Shown here: positions 54,608 to 64,000 of the stretch, in pieces
Position numbering within the stretch: position 1 is the first letter of the stretch
Layout of the letters: the number at the start of each line of letters is the position of its first letter
Assembly (NCBI RefSeq): GCF_023509015.1
Contig: NZ_CP094975.1
Location: 2,365,501-2,429,500, forward strand
Source of the DNA: Pseudomonas abieticivorans
GTDB taxonomy: Bacteria > Pseudomonadota > Gammaproteobacteria > Pseudomonadales > Pseudomonadaceae
Reading direction: 5' to 3'
Length of the DNA: 64,000 bases
Position numbers and translations under genes: made by a program
Notes under the pieces: model-generated
What the model was told of the DNA's origin: nothing
Databases searched by the model: none
The model's input: the letters and a program-made list of their open reading frames with translations, nothing else

Positions 54608-56197
54608 ATGCGTCTTGCGATTCTACCACTCTTGTTCGCCCCCCTGCTCAGCCCCGTGCTGGCCCATGCCGCGGCGCTGACGGTGTGCACCGAAGCCAGC
54701 CCCGAGGGCTTCGACGTGGTGCAGTACAACTCGCTGACCACCACCAACGCCTCGGCCGACGTGCTGATGAACCGGCTGGTCGATTTTGACGCAGGCAAAG
54801 GCAAAGTCATTGCCAGCCTTGCAGACAGCTGGGACATTTCGGCCGACGGCCTGACGTACCAGTTCAAGCTGCACCCGGGGGTCAAATTCCACCAGACCGA
54901 CTATTTCAAGCCCACGCGCGAGCTGAACGCGCAGGACGTGGTGTTCAGCTTCGAGCGCATGCTTGACCCGGCCAATCCTTGGCACAAAGTGGCCCAAAGC
55001 GGCTTCCCCCATGCCCAGTCGATGCAACTGCCCAGCCTGATCAAAAAGATCGACGCTCCCGACCCGTTGACCGTGCGCTTTACCCTGAACCATGCCGACT
55101 CGACGTTCCTGGCCACCCTGAGCATGGGTTTCGCCTCGATCTATTCGGCCGAGTACGCCGACCAACTGCTCAAGCAAGGCGCCCAGGAAAAACTCAACAG
55201 CCAGCCGATCGGCACCGGGCCGTTCATTTTCAGCCGGTTCCAGAAAGATGCCGTGGTGCGCTACAAGGCCAACCCGGACTACTTTGGCGGCAAGCCCGCA
55301 GTCGACCCACTGATTTTCGCGATCACCACTGACGCCAACGTGCGCCTGCAGAAGCTGCGCCGCAACGAATGCCAGATCGCTCTGTCGCCCAAACCCTTGG
55401 ACATCGGCACCGCCAGCCAGGACCCTGACCTGAAGGTGGTCAAGACGCCGGCGTTCATGACCGCCTTTGTCGCCCTCAATAGCCAGCACCCACCGCTGGA
55501 CAAGCCTGAAGTGCGCCAGGCCATCAACCTGGCATTCGACAAGCAGAGCTACCTCAAGGCCGTGTTCGAGGGCACGGCGGTCGCGGCCAATGGCGTTTAC
55601 CCACCCAATACCTGGAGCTACGCCAAGGACCTGCCCGGCTACGCCCATGACCCGGAAAAAGCCCGCCAACTGCTGGCCAAGGCCGGCCTCAAGGATGGTT
55701 TCAGCACCACCATCTGGACGCGCCCGTCCGGCAGCCTGCTGAACCCCAACCCCAGCCTGGGCGCGCAGATGCTGCAAGCGGACCTGGCCAAGGTTGGCAT
55801 CAAGGCCCAGATCCGCGTCATCGAATGGGGCGAATTGATCCGCCGCGCCAAAGCCGGCGAACATGACTTGCTGTTCATGGGCTGGGCCGGCGACAACGGC
55901 GACCCGGACAACTTCCTCACCCCGCAGTTTTCCTGCGCCGCCGTGCAGTCAGGTACTAACTTCGCCCGCTATTGCGACAAAGGCCTGGATCAGTTGATCA
56001 GCGCAGGCAAGGCCAAGAGCGACCAGGCCGAGCGCAGCAAGCTTTACCACCAAGCCCAGCAGCAGATCCAGGAACAGGCCCTGTGGCTGCCGCTGGCGCA
56101 CCCCAGCGCTGCGGTATTGACCCGCAGCACCGTCAATGGCTACGAGGCCAGCCCCTTTGGCCGCCAGGACTTCTCGAAGGTGACGGTCGGGAAATAG
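54608..56197 (+). CDS. Periplasmic peptide-binding protein of an ABC transporter (DppA-like)
   Basis: A 529-residue SBP_bac_5 family solute-binding protein with a Sec signal peptide (MRLAILPLLFAPLLSPVLAHAA). It resembles dipeptide-binding DppA: LTVCTEASPEGFDVVQYNSLTT, WDISADGLTYQFKLHPGVKFH and the family's EWGELIRRAKAGEHDLLFMGWAGDNGDPDNF. No permease or ATPase gene is adjacent, so it must work with transporter parts encoded elsewhere, as other Pseudomonas orphan Dpp binding proteins do. AAGGAA lies 8 bases before the ATG. Convergent with radC, 4 bases between stops. Confidence 0.92.
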   Translation: MRLAILPLLFAPLLSPVLAHAAALTVCTEASPEGFDVVQYNSLTTTNASADVLMNRLVDFDAGKGKVIASLADSWDISADGLTYQFKLHPGVKFHQTDYFKPTRELNAQDVVFSFERMLDPANPWHKVAQSGFPHAQSMQLPSLIKKIDAPDPLTVRFTLNHADSTFLATLSMGFASIYSAEYADQLLKQGAQEKLNSQPIGTGPFIFSRFQKDAVVRYKANPDYFGGKPAVDPLIFAITTDANVRLQKLRRNECQIALSPKPLDIGTASQDPDLKVVKTPAFMTAFVALNSQHPPLDKPEVRQAINLAFDKQSYLKAVFEGTAVAANGVYPPNTWSYAKDLPGYAHDPEKARQLLAKAGLKDGFSTTIWTRPSGSLLNPNPSLGAQMLQADLAKVGIKAQIRVIEWGELIRRAKAGEHDLLFMGWAGDNGDPDNFLTPQFSCAAVQSGTNFARYCDKGLDQLISAGKAKSDQAERSKLYHQAQQQIQEQALWLPLAHPSAAVLTRSTVNGYEASPFGRQDFSKVTVGK

Positions 56198-56201
56198 GGC
56201 A

Positions 56202-56876
56202 TTACCCCCAGCCATACTCCTTCATCGACAATGGGTCACCCTCTCCGATGATGAAATGGTCCAGCACCCGCACATCCACGTAGGCCAGCGCCTCCTTGAG
56301 GCGCTTGGTCAGCACGAAGTCGGCCTGGCTGGGTTCGTTGTGCCCTGATGGATGGTTGTGGGCCAGGATCAGCGCCGCCGCGTTGTTGGCCAAGGCACGC
56401 TTGATCACTTGGCGTGGATAGATCGCGGCACTGTCGATCGACCCCCTGAACAGCGCTTCGAAGCCCAGCGGACGATGCTTGGAATCCAGAAACAGGCAGC
56501 CGAACACTTCGTGATCTTCGTGGCGCAACATGGACTTCAGGTAGGAGCGCACGGCCTCCGGGCTTTCCAGGGCGGATTCGCCCTGCATGCGCTCGGCCAG
56601 GTGCCGGCGGCCCATTTCCATGACGGCTTGTAACTGCGCAAATTTCGCCGGGCCCAAACCCAACTCTGCACTGAACGTTTGCTGGTCGGATTCAAGTAAA
56701 GCGCGCAGGCTGCCGAATTGATGCAGCAGGTGTCTGGCAAGGTCCACGGCGCTTTTCCCCTGCACGCCGGTGCGCAGGAAGATCGCCAGCAACTCGGCGT
56801 CCGAAAGAACGCTCGCCCCCCACGCCAACAGCTTCTCCCGCGGACGCTCCGCCGCGGGCCAGTCTCGAATACTCAT
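56202..56876 (-). CDS. radC: JAMM-domain protein RadC
   Basis: A 224-residue RadC family protein: an N-terminal helix-hairpin-helix-like part ([23 protein letters not shown]) and a C-terminal MPN/JAMM metal site [14 protein letters not shown] (HxH followed by S and D). Despite the name, evidence for a direct DNA repair role is weak; some homologues act in phage defence or recombination. The ATG at 56876 fits the family start [17 protein letters not shown]. It diverges from coaBC, an arrangement conserved in gammaproteobacteria. Confidence 0.93.
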   Translation of the reverse strand: MSIRDWPAAERPREKLLAWGASVLSDAELLAIFLRTGVQGKSAVDLARHLLHQFGSLRALLESDQQTFSAELGLGPAKFAQLQAVMEMGRRHLAERMQGESALESPEAVRSYLKSMLRHEDHEVFGCLFLDSKHRPLGFEALFRGSIDSAAIYPRQVIKRALANNAAALILAHNHPSGHNEPSQADFVLTKRLKEALAYVDVRVLDHFIIGEGDPLSMKEYGWG

Positions 56877-57010
56877 CGCATTTCCCTGCCTGTTTGCCTC
56901 GCTGTTCCATAGCGAGCGCTGTGCTATCTTAGCCCATCTTTTTTGCGCGGCGATCTGGCCCGGGGAGGCGCCGTCGCCGTCGCGTAATCATTGGATCTAA
57001 AGGCAGACCT

Positions 57011-58219
57011 ATGCAGCGGCTGTATCGGAAACGCATCGTTCTGGGCGTGGGCGGCGGCATTGCCGCCTACAAAAGCGCCGAGCTGGTTCGCCGACTTATC
57101 GACCAGGGCGCCGAAGTGCGCGTGGTCATGACCCGTGGTGGCAGCGAGTTCATCACGCCGCTGACCCTGCAGGCACTGTCCGGCCACCCCGTGCACCTGG
57201 ACCTGCTGGACCCGGCTGCCGAGGCCGCGATGGGCCATATCGAGCTGGCCAAGTGGGCCGACCTGGTGCTGATCGCGCCCGCCACGGCCGACTTGATCGC
57301 GCGCCTGGCCCAAGGCCTTGCCAACGACCTGCTGACCACCCTGGTACTGGCCACCGACGCCACCGTGGCCCTGGCCCCGGCAATGAACCAGGCCATGTGG
57401 CGTGACCCGGCCACCCAGGCCAACCTGCAAGTGCTGCAAAGCCGCGACTTTCGCGTGTTCGGCCCCGCTTCCGGGAGCCAGGCGTGCGGCGACGTCGGCC
57501 TGGGCCGCATGCTCGAAGCCACCGAGCTTGCGCAGTGCGCCGCCGATTGCTTCCAGCGCCAGGCGCTGACCGGTAAGCACGTGGTGATTACCGCAGGCCC
57601 TACCCAGGAAAACATCGACCCGGTGCGCTACATCACCAACCACAGCTCCGGCAAGATGGGCTTCGCCCTGGCCGAAGCGGCGGTGGAAGCCGGTGCCCGC
57701 GTAACCCTGATTACCGGCCCCGTGCACTTGCCCACCCCGGATCGCGTCAACCGCATCGACGTGGTCAGCGCCCGTGACATGCTCGCCGCCTGCGAGGCGG
57801 CGATCCCCTGTGACGTGTTCATCGCTTCGGCTGCGGTCGCCGACTACCGCCCGGAAGTCGTGGCCCCGCAAAAACTCAAGAAAGACCCTACCACCGGCGA
57901 CGGCCTGCTGCTGCAGATGGTGCGCAACCCGGACATCCTGGCGACCATCGCCACTCGTCCGGACCGCCCGTTCAGCGTGGGTTTTGCCGCCGAGACCGAG
58001 CATTTGCTCGACTACGCTGCACGCAAACTGAAGAGCAAGAACCTCGACATGATCGTCGCCAACGACGTGGCCAATCCCAGCATTGGCTTCAACAGCGAAG
58101 AAAATGCCTGCAGCGTGATTGACCGGGAGTTGAACGTGACTCTCTTCGCCCAGACCAGCAAAGGCAAGATTGCCCGCCAGCTGATCACTTTTATCGCCCA
58201 ACGGCTCGACCAGGTTTAA
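57011..58219 (+). CDS. coaBC: Bifunctional phosphopantothenoylcysteine synthetase/decarboxylase CoaBC
   Basis: Two steps of coenzyme A synthesis in one 402-residue protein. The N-terminal flavoprotein decarboxylase (1-185) shows the FMN region [14 protein letters not shown], the catalytic His in [18 protein letters not shown] and the active Cys in [13 protein letters not shown]. The CTP-dependent ligase half shows [25 protein letters not shown] and KLKKD. The ATG at 57011 begins [13 protein letters not shown]. It starts a run coaBC-dut-algC-argB on the plus strand, with dut 2 bases downstream. Divergent from radC. Confidence 0.96.
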   Translation: MQRLYRKRIVLGVGGGIAAYKSAELVRRLIDQGAEVRVVMTRGGSEFITPLTLQALSGHPVHLDLLDPAAEAAMGHIELAKWADLVLIAPATADLIARLAQGLANDLLTTLVLATDATVALAPAMNQAMWRDPATQANLQVLQSRDFRVFGPASGSQACGDVGLGRMLEATELAQCAADCFQRQALTGKHVVITAGPTQENIDPVRYITNHSSGKMGFALAEAAVEAGARVTLITGPVHLPTPDRVNRIDVVSARDMLAACEAAIPCDVFIASAAVADYRPEVVAPQKLKKDPTTGDGLLLQMVRNPDILATIATRPDRPFSVGFAAETEHLLDYAARKLKSKNLDMIVANDVANPSIGFNSEENACSVIDRELNVTLFAQTSKGKIARQLITFIAQRLDQV

Positions 58220-58221
58220 CC

Positions 58222-58677
58222 ATGCACGCTTTGCAAGCCAAGATTCTCGACCCTCGCATCGGCAATGAATTCCCACTGCCGCAATACGCCACGCCTGGCT
58301 CCGCCGGCCTCGACCTGCGCGCCATGCTCAAGCAAGACACCGTGCTGGAGCCGGGCCAGACCCTACTGATTCCTACCGGCCTGTCGATATACATTGGCGA
58401 CCCTGGCTTGGCGGCAATGATCCTGCCGCGCTCCGGCCTGGGCCACAAACACGGCATCGTGCTGGGCAACCTGGTCGGCTTGATCGACTCGGATTACCAG
58501 GGTGAACTGATGGTGTCCTGCTGGAACCGTGGCCAAAACGCGTTCAACATCGCGGTAGGCGAGCGCATTGCGCAATTGGTGCTGGTACCGGTGGTGCAAG
58601 CCCATTTCGAGCTGGTCGAGACGTTCGACGAAAGCCAACGCGGTGCAGGCGGTTTCGGCCACTCCGGCAGTCATTGA
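58222..58677 (+). CDS. dut: dUTP pyrophosphatase Dut
   Basis: Trimeric dUTPase of 151 residues that removes dUTP and supplies dUMP for dTMP synthesis. Motif I is AGLDLRA, motif [10 protein letters not shown], motif [17 protein letters not shown], motif [13 protein letters not shown] and motif [11 protein letters not shown], all intact. It follows coaBC after 2 bases and is surely cotranscribed. The intergenic region to algC is 84 bases. Confidence 0.97.
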   Translation: MHALQAKILDPRIGNEFPLPQYATPGSAGLDLRAMLKQDTVLEPGQTLLIPTGLSIYIGDPGLAAMILPRSGLGHKHGIVLGNLVGLIDSDYQGELMVSCWNRGQNAFNIAVGERIAQLVLVPVVQAHFELVETFDESQRGAGGFGHSGSH

Positions 58678-58761
58678 CTACGCTGGATACACCCGTTTGC
58701 ATCGGCCCTTACGGCTGGAACGACGCTTTGCACTTCAGGATGAACACCGCGAGGACGTTAT

Positions 58762-62261
<3,500 letters not shown>

Positions 62262-62273
62262 TTACGGCTGATC

Positions 62274-62320
62274 AAAAAAACGCCGCGCTGCATGACCTGC
62301 ACCGCGGCGTTTTTTTTCGC
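62274..62320. terminator. Intrinsic terminator between argB and the DUF4124 gene
   Basis: Stem AAAAAAACGCCGCG/CGCGGCGTTTTTTT with a 16-base loop, 12 bases after the argB stop. T-runs occur on both strands, so it can serve the convergent pyrE-DUF4124 unit as well. Confidence 0.92.
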
Positions 62321-62323
62321 CGA

Positions 62324-62938
62324 TCAATCCGCGCCTGGTGGCCTGCTCAATACTTGCGCCAACCGTGCGCGATCCTCGGCGAACGCCTGCTCGACCTGCG
62401 GCCGGGAGGCTTGGCAATCGGCAATTTTTGCCATCACTCGGGCACGCTCTTCACGCAACCTGGCCACCTGGTCCAACAGTACCTGAGGCACTTGCCGGCC
62501 GTTACGCTCCTGGTCGGCAGCCTGAGCCTGCACGGCATCCTGCTGTGCCTGCAAGGTTTGCAGGTTGCCGTTGGCCACGGCAATCATGCCGTCGACCTCG
62601 GCCAACTTGCGCGCACGGGCCCGGTCCAGGTCATCAAGGCTTGAGTATTGGCGCAACAACTGGGCATCGGCTATCGCCTGGTCGCGCGCCTTGATCTGCG
62701 CGCGCACCTCATCGGCACTCGGCGCCGGGGGCACGGTCTGGATGACCCGCCCCTGCTGGTTGAGTACCTGGTAACCCTTGGCGACCACATCGGGCGGCAC
62801 GCCTTGGCGGTCGAGCACGGTGACGCCACGGCTGTCGATATAGCGATACAGCACGAAACCAGGCGTGTCGGCAGCCATCGACGGCAAGGATGCCAGGCAC
62901 CCCCACGTCAACCACAGCAGCCGCCAGCCTTTACGCAT
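62324..62938 (-). CDS. Exported DUF4124-like coiled-coil protein
   Basis: A 204-residue protein with a signal peptide (MRKGWRLLWLTWGCLASLPSMAA) and a short N-terminal domain like DUF4124 (VLYRYIDSRGVTVLDRQGVPPDVVAKGY), then a long helical, Ala/Arg/Gln-rich stretch at about 75-195 likely to be a coiled coil. DUF4124 domains occur in envelope proteins of pseudomonads; function is unknown. It starts 3 bases after the pyrE stop without its own ribosome-binding site, so translation is probably coupled to pyrE. Confidence 0.8.
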   Translation of the reverse strand: MRKGWRLLWLTWGCLASLPSMAADTPGFVLYRYIDSRGVTVLDRQGVPPDVVAKGYQVLNQQGRVIQTVPPAPSADEVRAQIKARDQAIADAQLLRQYSSLDDLDRARARKLAEVDGMIAVANGNLQTLQAQQDAVQAQAADQERNGRQVPQVLLDQVARLREERARVMAKIADCQASRPQVEQAFAEDRARLAQVLSRPPGAD

Positions 62939-62941
62939 GCA

Positions 62942-63583
62942 TCAGATACCGTACTGGGCGCGGTAAGCCTGAACGGCCGGGAGGTGCTGCTTGAGCGAGG
63001 CGTCATCGGCCAGGAACTCCAGCACCTGGTCCAGCGAAACGATGCTGACCACAGGAATGGCGAAGTCGCGCTCCACTTCCTGGATGGCCGACAGCTCGCC
63101 GTTGCCACGTTCCTGGCGATTCAAGGCGATCAGCACGCCCGCCGCCTTGGCGTTCTGGGCAGTGATGATCTGCATCACTTCGCGAATCGCCGTGCCTGCG
63201 GTGATTACGTCGTCGATGATCAGGATATCGCCGGTCAGTGGCGCACCTACCAGGCTGCCGCCTTCACCGTGATCCTTGGCCTCCTTGCGGTTGAAACACC
63301 AAGGGATATCGATGCCATGGTGCTCGGCCAAGGCCACAGCAGTGGCTGCCGCCAAGGGGATGCCCTTGTAGGCTGGGCCAAACAGCACGTCGAAGGCGAT
63401 GCCGCTCTCGACCACGGCTGCCGCGTAGTACTTGCCCAACTGGGCCAGGGCGGCACCGCTGCTGAACAGGCCGGCATTGAAGAAATAAGGACTGGTGCGC
63501 CCGGATTTCAGGGTGAATTCACCGAAACGCAGAACGCCGCGGTCGATGGCAAAACGAATGAAGTCGCGCTGATAGGCGTGCAT
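62942..63583 (-). CDS. pyrE: Orotate phosphoribosyltransferase PyrE
   Basis: Pyrimidine synthesis enzyme that joins orotate to PRPP to give OMP; 213 residues, the family length. The PRPP loop is [16 protein letters not shown]; the flexible catalytic loop with lysines is [12 protein letters not shown]. The start [13 protein letters not shown] at 63583 is the universal family start. It is followed by a DUF4124-like gene in the same transcript and diverges from crc across 81 bases, an order conserved in Pseudomonas. Confidence 0.96.
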   Translation of the reverse strand: MHAYQRDFIRFAIDRGVLRFGEFTLKSGRTSPYFFNAGLFSSGAALAQLGKYYAAAVVESGIAFDVLFGPAYKGIPLAAATAVALAEHHGIDIPWCFNRKEAKDHGEGGSLVGAPLTGDILIIDDVITAGTAIREVMQIITAQNAKAAGVLIALNRQERGNGELSAIQEVERDFAIPVVSIVSLDQVLEFLADDASLKQHLPAVQAYRAQYGI

Positions 63584-63664
63584 GAAAAAGTCCCGATTAC
63601 CACGGATTTAGCTAATTAGGTAGAGCTCGGGTATCATACACGCACGAGATTTTTGGGGCCATTT

Positions 63665-64000
63665 ATGCGGATCATCAGTGTGAACGTTAATGGTATTCAT
63701 GCGGCAGTCGAACGAGGTCTCCTCAGTTGGCTGCAAGCACAGAATGCCGACGTCATCTGCCTGCAGGATACTCGTGCCTCCGCCTTTGAACTGGACGACC
63801 CAGCCTTCCAATTGGATGGCTACTTCCTTTATGCATGCGATGCCGAAGTTCCCGCCCAAGGTGGCGTGGCACTTTACTCGCGCTTGCAACCCAAGGCGGT
63901 AATCAGCGGCCTCGGCTTCGAGACAGCCGACCGCTACGGGCGCTACCTGCAAGCAGATTTCGACAAATTGAGCATCGCCACCTTGCTGCTCCCCTCGGGG
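63665..64000 (+). CDS. crc: Catabolite repression control protein Crc (5' part)
   Basis: The frame from ATG 63665 is open to the window edge, giving the first 112 residues (MRIISVNVNGIHAAVERGLLSW, then DVICLQDTRASAFELDDPAF, GGVALYSRLQPKAV). It is an exonuclease III/endonuclease-fold protein. ICLQDTRAS carries Asp where active nucleases have the catalytic Glu of LQE, as in Crc of other pseudomonads, which has no nuclease activity but assists Hfq in blocking translation of catabolic mRNAs. The full gene should be near 259 codons. Position beside pyrE is as expected. Confidence 0.94.
   Translation, partial: MRIISVNVNGIHAAVERGLLSWLQAQNADVICLQDTRASAFELDDPAFQLDGYFLYACDAEVPAQGGVALYSRLQPKAVISGLGFETADRYGRYLQADFDKLSIATLLLPSG

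Noticed and set aside
56202..56876. RadC as part of a phage-defence island
   Set aside because: The gene sits in the conserved radC/coaBC-dut order and has no toxin, nuclease or mobile-element neighbours.

Overview
The window is chromosomal DNA from a Pseudomonas, most likely the P. fluorescens complex. This rests on gene content and order (cyaA, rnk, cyaY, lptM-lysA-dapF-xerC, sutA, amtB-glnK, yifB, rep, xpt, cytochrome c5, pauR, dadX-ridA-dadA, kauB, rpmBG, radC, coaBC-dut-algC-argB, pyrE, crc), the high GC content and the Pseudomonas-type REP palindromes. I see no tRNA or rRNA gene, insertion sequence, prophage, integron or CRISPR array. It reads as core genome with small variable islands.

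Layout. 1-9.7 kb: cyaA, rnk, cyaY-DUF1289, then the conserved lptM-lysA-dapF-DUF484-xerC-HAD operon, sutA and yjbQ. lysA carries a one-base frameshift near its 3' end. 9.9-16.8 kb: glnK-amtB with a sigma-54 promoter and an NtrC-type site, ubiK, a LysR regulator, a chemoreceptor with a sigma-28-like promoter, and yifB. 17-25 kb is accessory: a lipoprotein, a secreted DUF4432 protein, a LacI-controlled MFS-amidase pair, and an MscS channel with a CAP-like domain. 24.4-29.8 kb: the D-lysine/2-aminoadipate cluster amaB-amaA, a LysR regulator and hglS. 29.8-36 kb: a second chemoreceptor, LysR/MATE, and a GGDEF-EAL protein. 36-42 kb: rep, xpt, a CoA-transferase/hydrolase, a GNAT protein and cytochrome c5. 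42-46.3 kb: pauR and the D-alanine catabolic genes dadA-ridA-dadX with a divergent Lrp regulator. 46.3-54.2 kb: a metal-cluster protein, DUF1127, MocR plus a phospholipase-D lipoprotein, an MFS protein, kauB, a cupin, a small orphan and rpmB-rpmG. 54.6-64 kb: a peptide-binding protein, radC, coaBC-dut-algC-argB, pyrE-DUF4124 and the start of crc.

Themes. Much of the window concerns amino-acid, polyamine and nitrogen use (AmtB/GlnK, AmaA/AmaB/HglS, DadA/DadX/Lrp, PauR/KauB) and its global control (CyaA, Crc, SutA). Three genes (rnk, the first chemoreceptor, the cupin) have AANAANAA motifs of the Hfq/Crc type at their ribosome-binding sites, which would tie them to the crc gene at the right edge. 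Both chemoreceptors have sigma-28-like promoters.

I did not find a convincing wholly new multi-gene system. The best candidates for new biology are the LacI-MFS-amidase locus and its palindromic operators, the MocR/phospholipase-D pair with its repeat-rich promoter, the MscS channel whose CAP-like domain lacks the usual ligand arginine, and the conserved-looking orphan lipoprotein. Family names and motifs come from recall; no database search was run.
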